DNA of 48,460 bases, from the NCBI GenBank assembly GCA_024398665.1, contig JAKSIS010000013.1:1-48460 (forward strand). Direction: 5' to 3'. Source of the DNA: Bacteroidaceae bacterium. Its GTDB lineage: Bacteria > Bacteroidota > Bacteroidia > Bacteroidales > Bacteroidaceae. Shown piece by piece: positions 37,922 to 47,442 of this stretch; positions within the stretch are counted from its first letter, which is position 1; each line of letters starts with the position of its first letter. Below the pieces are notes generated by a model that made no database searches, was not told where the DNA came from, and saw nothing but the letters and a program-made list of their open reading frames with translations. The translations under genes and the position numbers were made by a program.

Positions 37922-39313
37922 TCAGGCCATGAAAGCTTCAACATCGTCCGGATGATAGGGGATGATGTCCTTGCCCAGTACACGGCAGCCTGTTTCCGTA
38001 ATCAGGATGTCATCTTCAATGCGTATACCGCCAAAGTCGCGGTACTCTTCCAGCTTGTCATAGTTGATGAACTGTGTGTGCATCTTTTCAGCCTTCCACT
38101 TGTCAATAAGTGCGGGAATGAAATAGATTCCCGGTTCGTCAGTCATAACGAAACCTGGCTGCAGACGGCGTCCGCAGCGCAGGCAGTTGGTGCCGAACTG
38201 CGTTGAAGGACGTACCTCTTCATCAAATCCTACGTGAATCTGTCCCAGACCTTCCATGTCATGTACGTCCATGCCCATCATATGGCCCAGTCCGTGCTGC
38301 AGGAACATGGCATGTGCGCCTGCCTGAACCGCTTCCTCAGTATCGCCTTTCATCAGACCAAGTTCCTTCAGGCGGTCTGTCATAAGGCGGCATACGTCAA
38401 GATGCATGTCCATCCATTTGTAGCCCGGATGAGCCTTGGCTATCGTCAGGTCATGGCATGCTTCGACAATGGAATAGATTTCGCGCTGCTTTGTGGTGAA
38501 CCGGCCGTTTACAGGCATTGTGCGGGTGTTGTCGCTGCAGTAGTTGTTGACGGTTTCAGCACCGGCGTCAACCAGCAGGAGACGCCCGTCTTCAAGCGGT
38601 TTCAGAGATGGGTCTCCGTGGAAAATCTCGCCATGCATCGATACTATGCTGTTGAACGAAACCTTGGCTCCGTAGGTCATGGCAATGCCTTCCATAAGAC
38701 CGCCGATGGATTTTTCTGTTACTCCCGGCCTGCATGCCTTCATTGCGCCGCAGTGCATCCTGTAACCTATGGCCATGGCGCGTTCAATTTCAGCTGTTTC
38801 AGCATCGGACTTGACGGAACGCATGTCGACGACAGCCTTTATGAGCTGCAGCGATGCGGCATCGCGTGTCTTTAGCGGATGTATGCCCAGCATATCGCCC
38901 AAAAGAATCATGTGGTCATGACGGTAGGGCGGCAGGAAATGGACTTTCTGACCTTTCTTCAAGGCCGATGCCACCATTTCCGCAAGTTTGCCGAATGGAG
39001 CGCTGCTGGCGACACCCACCTGAGCGGCAAGGTCAGCGACTGACGGTACAAAACCGGTCCAGATTATGTCTTCAATGTCGATGTCATCACCGAGAAGCCA
39101 TTCACGGTCCGCATCAATGTCTATGACTCCGGCAAGTGCGTCACGCTCCTGGCCGAAATAGTACAGGAAACTGCTGTCCTGACGGAATGTGTATCCGTTT
39201 GCCGGATAGTTGCACGGGGCACCGTTGTTGCCCAGAAGTACAATAAGACCGCTGCCTACCTTTTCCTTAAGGATCCTGCGGCGGTTGGAATATGTTATAC
39301 TGTCGAATAGCAT
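37922..39313 (-). CDS. pepP: Xaa-Pro aminopeptidase (M24B)
   Basis: This 463-aa metallopeptidase removes N-terminal residues before proline. The N-terminal aminopeptidase-P domain (about 1-150, with FRQDSSFLYYFG) precedes the pita-bread domain. Metal ligands are in LLVDAGAET, the D of SDNTRTMPV, H of HGLGHMMG, E of TDEPGIYF and E of IRIEDDI. It starts 21 bases after the Gly-rich gene and ends at a strong terminator, so it is the last gene of an operon with that gene and DUF3108. No signal peptide, so cytosolic. Confidence 0.94.
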   Translation of the reverse strand: MLFDSITYSNRRRILKEKVGSGLIVLLGNNGAPCNYPANGYTFRQDSSFLYYFGQERDALAGVIDIDADREWLLGDDIDIEDIIWTGFVPSVADLAAQVGVASSAPFGKLAEMVASALKKGQKVHFLPPYRHDHMILLGDMLGIHPLKTRDAASLQLIKAVVDMRSVKSDAETAEIERAMAIGYRMHCGAMKACRPGVTEKSIGGLMEGIAMTYGAKVSFNSIVSMHGEIFHGDPSLKPLEDGRLLLVDAGAETVNNYCSDNTRTMPVNGRFTTKQREIYSIVEACHDLTIAKAHPGYKWMDMHLDVCRLMTDRLKELGLMKGDTEEAVQAGAHAMFLQHGLGHMMGMDVHDMEGLGQIHVGFDEEVRPSTQFGTNCLRCGRRLQPGFVMTDEPGIYFIPALIDKWKAEKMHTQFINYDKLEEYRDFGGIRIEDDILITETGCRVLGKDIIPYHPDDVEAFMA

Positions 39314-39334
39314 GTCAATATAAGATTATGAGAA

Positions 39335-40504
39335 TCAGAATCCGCCGAAGTCACCTCCGCCAAAGCCGCCTCCGCCAAAGCCGCCTCCGCCGAAACCGCC
39401 GGTGCCGCCACCGAAGTCACCTCCGCCCATGCCGCCGCCGAATCCGCCGCCCATGCCGCCGCGGCCTCCAAAGTTCCTTTCGGTAACCTGGCAGCCTTCA
39501 GGAAGCTGGAAAAGTGAAGCGGGAACGTCACATGCCTCAAACTTTGCAGCGCTCTGTGATGTGGAGAACATTTCACTTTCAGTTGCTGTCGAGAGTACGA
39601 TGTTCTTGTATACGCATACAGTCTGCAGGTTGGTGTATCCCTGATTGTCAGTTGACTTGATCTGATACTTGTGGCATTTCATGCCGGCAACTTCGTCTTC
39701 ACCAAGGTCAGTGATCTTGTTCTTCTTCATTGTCTTGGCATCAAGGTTCTCCCAGTCAATGGGGGTCTTGGTGTTGGCGGTCATCATGCCGCCGCCCATA
39801 CCGCCGCCGAATCCTCCCATCATACCGCCGCGGCCCATATTTGCACCGGCCTGCATTTTCGTTGCGGTGTTTTCGGTCTCGTTTATGGTATAGGTATAAC
39901 CGTCAATGACAACGGTACGGGTAGTGCGTTCTTCACCCATTTTGGTGACTGTGACGGTCTTGCGGCCATAGTCATCGAAATATATCTTCGTTTCCATCTG
40001 GCTTGGGTCGAAACTGAAGTTGCGGGCGTTATCTCCGTTCTGGCCGCGCATGCCGCGACCCATTGGAACTTCACCGCCTGCAGCTGCCTGACCGCGCTCC
40101 GGACGCTGGCCCTGTGCAGCCTGACCGCCTTGCGCACCCTGTGCTCCGGGGCCGCGCTGTCCCTGCATGGCCTGACCGTTCTGAGCACCTTGCGGGCGCT
40201 GGCCCTGCATAGCCTGACCACCTTGCGGACGCTGGCCCATCTGGCCACCCATCTGGCCACCCATCTGACCGCCCTGGAATCCGCCCATGGCTCCCATCTG
40301 GCCGCCCATGCCGCCCATCATCATACCTCCGCCGAAACCGCCCATTCCGCGGCCGCCGCCACCCATCATGTTCTGGTTCGGAGCCAATGTGATGACACCT
40401 GACTTCACTCCGTAAAGTATCTCAGTGTTCTTGTCTTTCTTTGCTGCACCGGCTGAAAGACTGACTGCTGCAAGCATGACAGCAGCAATTGCCATTTTTC
40501 TCAT
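39335..40504 (-). CDS. Exported Gly/Gln/Met-rich protein, DUF4412-like
   Basis: The 389-aa protein has a signal peptide (1-20, ending SAGA). Residues about 48-155 are low-complexity: first Gly/Met-rich (MGGFGGGMMMGG), then repeats of QGQRPQGGQAM type. A folded part (about 165-350) contains YFDDYGRKTVTV, VIDGYTYTINE, VAGMKCHKYQI and VPASLFQLPEGCQV. This resembles the DUF4412/LolA-like fold of Bacteroidota surface or periplasmic proteins. The last ~35 residues are again GGGFGGG repeats. The mirror-image low-complexity ends around one domain are unusual. It sits between DUF3108 and pepP, probably in one operon. Confidence 0.8.
   Translation of the reverse strand: MRKMAIAAVMLAAVSLSAGAAKKDKNTEILYGVKSGVITLAPNQNMMGGGGRGMGGFGGGMMMGGMGGQMGAMGGFQGGQMGGQMGGQMGQRPQGGQAMQGQRPQGAQNGQAMQGQRGPGAQGAQGGQAAQGQRPERGQAAAGGEVPMGRGMRGQNGDNARNFSFDPSQMETKIYFDDYGRKTVTVTKMGEERTTRTVVIDGYTYTINETENTATKMQAGANMGRGGMMGGFGGGMGGGMMTANTKTPIDWENLDAKTMKKNKITDLGEDEVAGMKCHKYQIKSTDNQGYTNLQTVCVYKNIVLSTATESEMFSTSQSAAKFEACDVPASLFQLPEGCQVTERNFGGRGGMGGGFGGGMGGGDFGGGTGGFGGGGFGGGGFGGGDFGGF
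39346..39476. repeat. Tandem Gly-codon repeat (C-terminal coding)
   Basis: Short imperfect tandem repeats of about 15 bases (CCGCCAAAGCCGCCT-type on the plus strand) encode the FGGGG tail of the Gly-rich protein. They could change length by slippage in multiples of three. Confidence 0.6.
40075..40370. repeat. Imperfect tandem repeats (Gln/Gly/Met coding)
   Basis: Imperfect repeats encode the QGQRPQGGQ and GGQMGGQM segments. They are in frame and probably unstable in number between strains. Confidence 0.55.
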
Positions 40505-40537
40505 AAATAGTCTGTTATTAGGTTAGTTGCGTTATTC

Positions 40538-41287
40538 TTACTGAAGTTTTGCCTTGACTGCACCGAAACCAAGGTTTATTTCAAGCTGTACAATGGTGCG
40601 CCTGTCATCATCGGACACAAATATAGTCAAAACATCGGAATCCCTGGTCTTGCCCTTTTCAATTTTCGGTTCAACCACATTGAATACCAGGCACTGGACT
40701 TTTTCCCCGTTGACCTTAAGCGTTTCACGGCCATTGTAAACGAAACAGTCATGGAGAATGTCAGCCCCGTCAACAATCTGTATGTCAATGCGCTTGCCAA
40801 CGTACAGATTCCTTGTGTCCATGTTTCTGGTCATGGTCATGATGCTGATAAGGTCATAGACCTGACTTGTGCCGGTCTCCTGGTTCTCCCTGACATGTCC
40901 GTCAGTGTAGACCTTGCGCAGTTTTGTCACATATTTTCCGTCGGACGATCTGGTGAAGACGGACTTCTCACTTACATTCCTGTCACCTTCATGGGCATAC
41001 TTGCGGTATTCAAGCGGGGTGCCGTCGGAGTCCAGTATTGAAGTCAGAGTGTCATGCAGGCTGTAAATCTTGTCTGCAGCCTTTGTGGTGTGTCCTATCA
41101 GCTGCATACTGTATGCCTTTTCACCATTATACGTTACGGATTTCGTACTCAGTACGGCATCGCCTGCGCGGACCGGACCTATATACAGACCGTATCTGAA
41201 CTGTTCGCCGTCAGTAAGTTTCGGACCGGCGGCGCGCATTCCGGCTGCTGCAGCCAGACATGCGGCAAATAACATTATCCTCTTCAT
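40538..41287 (-). CDS. DUF3108 periplasmic protein
   Basis: The protein has 249 aa from the Met of MKRIMLFAAC (two earlier in-frame Met codons exist). A signal peptide ends near residue 20 (GMRAAG). The body follows the DUF3108 layout: FRYGLYIGPVRAGDAVLS, a strand-rich middle with DTLTSILDSDGTPLEYRKY, and VFVSDDDRR-like end strands. DUF3108 proteins have a beta-barrel-like fold and no assigned reaction. It starts 52 bases after the GH98 stop and 33 bases before the Gly-rich gene, so it may be read with either. Confidence 0.85.
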   Translation of the reverse strand: MKRIMLFAACLAAAAGMRAAGPKLTDGEQFRYGLYIGPVRAGDAVLSTKSVTYNGEKAYSMQLIGHTTKAADKIYSLHDTLTSILDSDGTPLEYRKYAHEGDRNVSEKSVFTRSSDGKYVTKLRKVYTDGHVRENQETGTSQVYDLISIMTMTRNMDTRNLYVGKRIDIQIVDGADILHDCFVYNGRETLKVNGEKVQCLVFNVVEPKIEKGKTRDSDVLTIFVSDDDRRTIVQLEINLGFGAVKAKLQ

Positions 41288-41339
41288 AGCTTTCATCATT
41301 GTCCTATATTATAGATACGGTCCGATGCGGAAAGTAAAA

Positions 41340-44300
41340 TCACCTGACAATCTTGCGGCCGTCCAGGATGTATATGCCTGCAGGCAGCATGTCCAGATCG
41401 GATTCAGTTCCTACAGAGCGTCCGAACATGTCATATACAAGTCCCGTACTGCGGCGGGCATATTCAGGTTCGCGGACACTGAGAACGGTCTCGTCATATG
41501 TGGTACCTTCAAACGTGATGTCGTCAATGAGGAAATCGGCACGTGATGCGGCCAGTCCCCATACGTACTGTGTGGCGCCGATCTGGAACGGATTCGATTC
41601 GTCAGTGGTCGATGTGGCGGTCTTCCAGTTCTTTCCGTCAGTCGAATACTCAAGTTTCAGGCTGACCTTTGTCGTGCCGCTGACTGATGCACGGTACCAC
41701 ACGCTCTGTCCTGTGCTGACAGACAGGTCAATCCCTTTCTGTGTCATCATGTTCAGGGAAGTCGATGCGGTTGATTTGTAGATTCTCACGTCAGTAGCCG
41801 TGCCGTGGTTGTAAACGCTGAGATAATACCCTGCGTAAATGCCCTGTGTATATCCCTTGTCGGACGAATTGCCCACCATGGTGTTGTCACCGCGCAGCAG
41901 GACGCCGTTCTTGTAGTCACCGCTTCCAATCAGCACCTGGCGCCATGTGACGCTGTAGTCTGTGGCCTGGCTGGTGAACTTTGTAAGATTCAGCACTCCG
42001 CTGCCGTTGCGCGTGTTGTCACAGGTGTATATCCTGACCATGTTGCTGGTACGGCCGGAATTGTCGGTATAGCTGACAACACCGCCTGTTACCGGGCACT
42101 TTGATCCTTTTCCTATGCCTTTTGCTATTGTGATGCTGGCTGAAGTTCTGGCTGCATCGGATTCGAAATCATATACGTATGTGTATTTCCCCGGGGTTAC
42201 GGAACCGCTGATGGGAATACGGCGTACTATGTCGTCGGCCACCACTGTCAGTGTGCCGCTGTAGTCAGCGACAGGCATAGAGGAATCAAGGCTGATGTCA
42301 ACGTATGCGGTCTGAGCCTTGGGCTTGCGCACTTTTACAATGAACGCATCGTTGTCAGCATATGCTCTGATGGAGTCCGATATGCCGGCCGATGTGACTG
42401 TGAGCGTGCTTTTTGCCGTTGATGCGGCGCCGGACTGGACGGCAGGGGCGGCAAGCGAAGACGCTGACAGACTGACCCATGGCGTGACGGCGGCTGCCAG
42501 GTCAGTTACCTGAATGCAGTCAATGGCCGTATTGACGGCTGATCCGCTGTAACTTATCACCACAACGTTGGCACCTTTCTTAAGACTGAAGTCCGCACCG
42601 GCGGTGTTCCAGGAACTGCTGAATGATGATTTTATGCTGAGAAGCTTGCGTTCACCGTTTACGCTCAGATAGAGATTCGTACTTTGCGGACTCCTGTAGC
42701 GCAATGCAACGTTGTATTCGCCTTCATGGTCCGTCCATATGGTGTCACGTGCCATGGCGTTGCTGTTGCTTCCCATGGTCATGTAACCCTGTCCGTAATA
42801 GTTGCTGTACGAACTGTTGTAGCCGTTCGTGGTAAGTCCGGCACCATTCTTGTAATCGAAGAATTCACCTTCATACTGGCGTACACCGGTGTAGACGGGC
42901 GGAGCTGCGGGGATACGGATGTTTGCCGGAGTCCACTGCGTGAGACGTCCTGAAGCATTGCCCTGCACCTTGAGACCTATTTCAAGCGGACCGTTGTGCT
43001 TGACTGCCAGCTTCAGAACCCCGTTCTCATATGTTGATGTTACTGTGCTTGCCGAATGCTTTCCGCGGTCGTTCCAACTGACTGCTGGCTCTTCCTCTGC
43101 ACCGTAAATCCATATGGTGTCAGTCTGACGGGAATATTCAGCGCCGCCGCTGGTCCTGTAGTTGCTCAGATACAGCAGCAGGCTGTCAGGAAATTCCTTC
43201 ATAACGCCCATAGAATAGGGGGCATAGTCAAAGCTGATGCTTGATGCGGTGTTGTAGAGGAACGGCACATTGCCCTTTGCCCTTTTCGTTGAAGTGCGTA
43301 CCGTACTGCCGCTGTATTCGTACTGGTAGGGGTTGTATGTCATCCATGTGTTTTCCGCATGTGCCGCGTATATGTCACCGGTACTGACCTGAGGGAACAG
43401 AGAGTTGAATTCGGCCACTTTCGATGCCGTATCGGGCCAGCGTTTGCTGTATTCCGATTTCTTTACTGCAATCAGGCGTTTAGCATCATCGTCCAGAAGG
43501 CCGTAAACCTGCGGGAAGGTGGGATACCGGCCAGTCTTCTTCATCCACCATTTGTTTGATGCTATGGGGTCGTTCTCATTGCCGTCATAATCCTGACGGT
43601 ACAGACCGTGGAACATGGTCTTGGGCGTGGTGTAGTCATCTTCCTTGTTGCCGTTGTTCAGGTCGTTGACTACGCATATCTTTGTACGGTCAATGACTTC
43701 GCTGCGTGTCAGTATGCGTACGGTTCCGTCAATGAACTTGCGGAATTCATCAATGTTTATGTTCACGAACTGAGGGTAGAAATCCCATGCACGGCGGGAA
43801 TAGCCGTCCGATGTGCCTATACGGCCGGTCTCACGTGTATCCTGCTGCCAGATAAGTTCAGGACCGTCAGTAACGGTTTCACCCGTCAGCATCATGTGCT
43901 CCATGATGGGAATGGCCCCCGATGCGGTGACGAAGGGATCGGCATCAGTGTCGCTTGTGGCCCATCCGCATTCATCGAACCTTATACCGTACTGGCCTGC
44001 ATAGCCGCCCAGCCATGCGCCCAGACAGTTGCTTTCTATTTCGAAGAAGCCGCGCGGCATGGTGTACTTTTCACAGCATATGAAATTTTCGGGGTGGCTG
44101 GTCAGCTGCTCGCACACGTTCCTGTTGCGCTTCATGTAGGCTATGGGCATCATGTCAGCCGAATATTCGGCCTGCGTGAAACTGACTATCAGATATCCGC
44201 CGTACTTTTCCCCCAGTTTGAGCAGTTCGCCGAACAGTGCCAGACGTTCGGGGAAAGTGGGGGTTCCGTCCTCACCGAATCCCCAGAACTGTTCCGCAAA

Positions 44301-44693
44301 GTTCCAGCCTATGAAATTGGGGTATTCGTTGTAGTACCTTTCATAATAAGTAAGGTCAAAGTCCGAAAAGCGGCTGTGACCGCCTGACGCGCACTGCACG
44401 GTGCACCATACGTTCTTTGCGGCGCACGCCTTGAGCCATGAATCGCAGACATTCGGACCGCTGCAGCAGACATTGTCGCTGGCTGACAGGGAAATGTTGA
44501 ACACGCAGAACGGCAGTATGTCCTTGGGGATAAGTTCAATGATACGCTCCGGATCAGGGTAGTTCCACGTATCAAGATGAATGAGCCACATGGGCATCTC
44601 ATTGCTGATGGGACGGCGCATTTCAGCAGCATTAATGACAGGAGCTGACAGCATCATTGCGGCTATCAGCAGTGCGGTAAGTTTCTTTTTCAT
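41340..44693 (-). CDS. GH98 endo-glycosidase with CBM-like and C-terminal sorting modules
   Basis: The 1117-aa exported enzyme starts at MKKKLTALL (signal peptide 1-22). The GH98 catalytic domain (about 25-330) contains MWLIHLDTWNYPDPE and GWNFAEQFWGFGEDG, followed by the GH98 C-terminal domain to about 600. A CBM6/35-like module (601-734), an Ig/BACON-like domain (735-838), a LamG-like domain (838-1070) and a final VYDMFGRSVG...LPAGIYILDG region follow. That end is typical of Bacteroidota secretion tails. GH98 contains blood-group endo-beta-galactosidases and complex-xylan endoxylanases, and the sequence alone does not decide. It is divergent from GH3 across an 8-base-type promoter pair. Confidence 0.9.
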   Translation of the reverse strand: MKKKLTALLIAAMMLSAPVINAAEMRRPISNEMPMWLIHLDTWNYPDPERIIELIPKDILPFCVFNISLSASDNVCCSGPNVCDSWLKACAAKNVWCTVQCASGGHSRFSDFDLTYYERYYNEYPNFIGWNFAEQFWGFGEDGTPTFPERLALFGELLKLGEKYGGYLIVSFTQAEYSADMMPIAYMKRNRNVCEQLTSHPENFICCEKYTMPRGFFEIESNCLGAWLGGYAGQYGIRFDECGWATSDTDADPFVTASGAIPIMEHMMLTGETVTDGPELIWQQDTRETGRIGTSDGYSRRAWDFYPQFVNINIDEFRKFIDGTVRILTRSEVIDRTKICVVNDLNNGNKEDDYTTPKTMFHGLYRQDYDGNENDPIASNKWWMKKTGRYPTFPQVYGLLDDDAKRLIAVKKSEYSKRWPDTASKVAEFNSLFPQVSTGDIYAAHAENTWMTYNPYQYEYSGSTVRTSTKRAKGNVPFLYNTASSISFDYAPYSMGVMKEFPDSLLLYLSNYRTSGGAEYSRQTDTIWIYGAEEEPAVSWNDRGKHSASTVTSTYENGVLKLAVKHNGPLEIGLKVQGNASGRLTQWTPANIRIPAAPPVYTGVRQYEGEFFDYKNGAGLTTNGYNSSYSNYYGQGYMTMGSNSNAMARDTIWTDHEGEYNVALRYRSPQSTNLYLSVNGERKLLSIKSSFSSSWNTAGADFSLKKGANVVVISYSGSAVNTAIDCIQVTDLAAAVTPWVSLSASSLAAPAVQSGAASTAKSTLTVTSAGISDSIRAYADNDAFIVKVRKPKAQTAYVDISLDSSMPVADYSGTLTVVADDIVRRIPISGSVTPGKYTYVYDFESDAARTSASITIAKGIGKGSKCPVTGGVVSYTDNSGRTSNMVRIYTCDNTRNGSGVLNLTKFTSQATDYSVTWRQVLIGSGDYKNGVLLRGDNTMVGNSSDKGYTQGIYAGYYLSVYNHGTATDVRIYKSTASTSLNMMTQKGIDLSVSTGQSVWYRASVSGTTKVSLKLEYSTDGKNWKTATSTTDESNPFQIGATQYVWGLAASRADFLIDDITFEGTTYDETVLSVREPEYARRSTGLVYDMFGRSVGTESDLDMLPAGIYILDGRKIVR

Positions 44694-44715
44694 ATCTGAT
44701 TTCATTTGCTGACTG

Positions 44716-44723
44716 CAAATTTA
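44716..44723 (-). promoter_or_regulatory. Bacteroidota -7 element for GH98
   Basis: TAAATTTG on the minus strand followed by C. The leader to the GH98 ATG at 44693 is short (about 17 bases). It is separated by one base from the divergent GH3 element. Confidence 0.65.
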
Positions 44724-44724
44724 A

Positions 44725-44732
44725 TATATTTG
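44725..44732 (+). promoter_or_regulatory. Bacteroidota -7 element for GH3
   Basis: TATATTTG followed by C, 7 bases before the GH3 ATG at 44740. It lies back to back with the GH98 element. Confidence 0.65.
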
Positions 44733-44739
44733 CGATACT

Positions 44740-47322
44740 ATGAAAAGAATACCGGCCGCACTTGTATGTGCATTCTGCTTTTTCTGCGCCCAGTCGCAGA
44801 CATTGCCTTATCAGAATCCCTCTTTGAAGTCCCAGGAGAGGGCTGCTGACCTTGTCAGCCGTCTAAGTCTGGAACAGAAGGTTTCACTTATGCAGAATTC
44901 GTCTCCTGCAATACCCGAATTCGGAATAAGGAAGTATGACTGGTGGAGCGAAGCTCTTCATGGAGTGGGGCGCAACGGCCTTGCCACCGTTTTCCCGCAG
45001 GCCATAGGAATGGCAGCCAGTTTTGACGACGCACTGCTATTTGATGTCTTTACATGCGTCAGTGACGAGGCGCGTGCCAAATATGCTCGGCAGTTGGATG
45101 GCGGTCCCCTTGAAAGGTATCAGGGACTTACATTCTGGACTCCGAATATAAACATCTTCCGTGACCCTCGCTGGGGACGCGGCCAGGAGACATACGGCGA
45201 AGACCCGTACCTGACTTCCCGCATGGGGTATTCGGTGGTGACCGGCCTGCAGGGGCCTGCCGGTTCGAAATATGACAAGCTGCATGCCTGCGCCAAACAT
45301 TTCGCGGTTCACAGCGGTCCGGAATGGAACCGGCATGTCTTCAATGCAGAAAACATTGATCCAAGAGATCTGCGTGAAACGTATCTTCCGGCATTCAGGG
45401 TGCTTGTCCAGGAAGCGGGAGTTCGTGAGGTCATGTGTGCCTACAACCGCTTTGAGGACGAACCGTGCTGCGGCAGCAACAGGCTTCTGCAGCAGATACT
45501 TCGTGACGAGTGGGGTTATAAGGGGATAGTCGTATCGGACTGCTGGGCAATAAATGACTTCTTTACCGCAGGGCACCACAATACCGAACCTGATGCCGTT
45601 CACGCCACATCGAAGGCTGTAACCACCGGTACAGACCTGGAATGCGGCAGCTCATACGCGTCGCTTGAACAGGCTGTGAAAGAAGGGCTGGTCAGGGAAT
45701 CGGACATAGACCGATCGCTTGTCCGTCTCATGACGGCGCGTTTTGATCTTGGCGAATTTGACAACGACCTTGTAGAATGGAATAAAATTCCTTACAGTAC
45801 AGTGGCGTGTAAAGAACATGTGGGGCTTTCCTTGAAAATGGCTCAGGAAAGCATGGTGCTGCTGCAGAACAACGGTGTCCTGCCGTTGGAAAAAGGCCGG
45901 AAAGTGGTTGTCATGGGTCCCAATGCGAATGATTCGGTCATGCAGTGGGGCAACTACAACGGTTTTCCCAATCATACGGTTACATTGCTTGAAGGCATAA
46001 AGGCCGTGGCCGGTGCAGGTAACGTCACATACATGCGCGGTTGCGACTACGCCAGCAATTCATTCTCCCTTGAGAGCCTTTTCAGCCAGTGCAGTGCCGG
46101 CGGCATGCAGGGCTTCGATGCCAAATACTGGAACAGCGCCCGCGGAACGGGTGAACCCGATGTGCTGCGTCACAATACCACACCCCTGCGTTTCTCCACT
46201 GCCGGAGCAACGGTGTTCGCTCCGAACGTGAACCTTGAGAACTTTGCGGCAGAATACAATGCGGTATTCCATGCACTGGAAGACGGTGACGTTGCCATGT
46301 TCATGCAGAACCAGGGCAATGCCGAACTGTTCATAGACGGCCGCAAAGTTGTGACCGGAAAGAATGGTGATGAACTGAAAAAAGTTTACACGCTCAAGGC
46401 CCAGGCAGGAAGGGACTATGATATAAGAATAACCTTTGCCAGTCTGAGCGGTCAGGCATCGCTGCAGTTTGACCTGGGATATGAGAAGGAGACAACTGTG
46501 GCAAGTACGGTTGCAGCCACCGCCGGTGCCGATGTGGTGATCTTTGCAGGCGGCATTTCCCCGGCTCTTGAAGGTGAGGAGATGCCTGTGTCCATTCCCG
46601 GATTCAAGGGCGGTGACCGCACTGCAATTGAGCTTCCTGACGCGCAGACCGAACTGGTAAAGGCCCTGAAGGCCGCCGGCCGCAAGGTGGTGCTCGTGAA
46701 TTTCTCCGGTTCAGCTGTAGCGCTGACTGATGCCGCTCCCAGCTGTGACGCAATCCTGCAGGCCTGGTATCCGGGGCAGGAGGGAGGCACGGCAGTCGCA
46801 TCAGTACTTTACGGACAGTACAACCCCGCCGGCCGTCTGCCTGTCACATTCTACAAATCCACCTCGCAGCTGCCTGACTTTGAGGACTATTCAATGAAGG
46901 GACGCACATACCGCTATATGACTGAAAAGCCACTGTTCCCGTTCGGTCACGGCCTCAGTTACACCACGTTCAGATACGGAAAGGCCCGCCTGAGCGGAAA
47001 CACTGTAGCCAAGGGCGGTTCTGTTACCCTGACCGTTCCGGTAACCAATTCAGGTCCGATGGACGGTCAGGAAGTGGTTCAGGTATATGTGAAACGCCTC
47101 AAGGACAATGATGGCCCGTCACACGCACTGCGCGCCTTCAGACGCGTTGCGGTCATGAAAGGGGAAACAGCCCAGGTGAAAATTGATCTGGACTGGAACA
47201 GTTTCGAATGGTTCGATACAGGCCACAATGTAATGACACCTCTTCCCGGTAAGTACGAAGTGTACTACGGCGGCACATCGGACCTGACACAGCTGCAGAA
47301 AGTTACGGTGACGGTAAAATAA
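44740..47322 (+). CDS. GH3 beta-xylosidase/glucosidase-like enzyme with PA14 domain
   Basis: The 860-aa enzyme has a signal peptide ending AQS (about residue 19). The GH3 N-terminal TIM barrel opens with YDWWSEALHGVG, typical of xylosidase-like members, and holds nucleophile D267 in VVSDCWAIND. The second domain is interrupted by a PA14-like module (about 455-583), then continues through ALEGEEMPVSIPGFKGGDR, where the acid/base Glu lies. A fibronectin-like domain (about 750-858) closes it. Beta-xylosidase or beta-glucosidase is likely, removing terminal sugars after the GH98 cut. It is a single unit divergent from GH98. Confidence 0.93.
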   Translation: MKRIPAALVCAFCFFCAQSQTLPYQNPSLKSQERAADLVSRLSLEQKVSLMQNSSPAIPEFGIRKYDWWSEALHGVGRNGLATVFPQAIGMAASFDDALLFDVFTCVSDEARAKYARQLDGGPLERYQGLTFWTPNINIFRDPRWGRGQETYGEDPYLTSRMGYSVVTGLQGPAGSKYDKLHACAKHFAVHSGPEWNRHVFNAENIDPRDLRETYLPAFRVLVQEAGVREVMCAYNRFEDEPCCGSNRLLQQILRDEWGYKGIVVSDCWAINDFFTAGHHNTEPDAVHATSKAVTTGTDLECGSSYASLEQAVKEGLVRESDIDRSLVRLMTARFDLGEFDNDLVEWNKIPYSTVACKEHVGLSLKMAQESMVLLQNNGVLPLEKGRKVVVMGPNANDSVMQWGNYNGFPNHTVTLLEGIKAVAGAGNVTYMRGCDYASNSFSLESLFSQCSAGGMQGFDAKYWNSARGTGEPDVLRHNTTPLRFSTAGATVFAPNVNLENFAAEYNAVFHALEDGDVAMFMQNQGNAELFIDGRKVVTGKNGDELKKVYTLKAQAGRDYDIRITFASLSGQASLQFDLGYEKETTVASTVAATAGADVVIFAGGISPALEGEEMPVSIPGFKGGDRTAIELPDAQTELVKALKAAGRKVVLVNFSGSAVALTDAAPSCDAILQAWYPGQEGGTAVASVLYGQYNPAGRLPVTFYKSTSQLPDFEDYSMKGRTYRYMTEKPLFPFGHGLSYTTFRYGKARLSGNTVAKGGSVTLTVPVTNSGPMDGQEVVQVYVKRLKDNDGPSHALRAFRRVAVMKGETAQVKIDLDWNSFEWFDTGHNVMTPLPGKYEVYYGGTSDLTQLQKVTVTVK

Positions 47323-47442
47323 CGTGAACCCGATGAATTCCAATCTCCTTTTCCAGTTCAACGAATCTGTTGCATGATACAGTCTTCAAAAAAGTAATGC
47401 AGAAAGTATATAAAAAGTATCCCCTTCCAAACTATTGAACAA

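Noticed and set aside
39346-40370. CRISPR-like or regulatory repeat array
   Set aside because: The repeats are short, imperfect and in frame with a secreted protein; there are no spacers and no cas genes.
39671-40402. A His/Ala/Leu-rich open frame antisense to the Gly-rich gene
   Set aside because: It is the complement of low-complexity Gly/Gln codons, and the strand bias and signal peptide support the other strand.
43608-44387. A 259-codon open frame antisense to GH98
   Set aside because: It is fully inside GH98, whose catalytic motifs are certain; no promoter or domain supports it.
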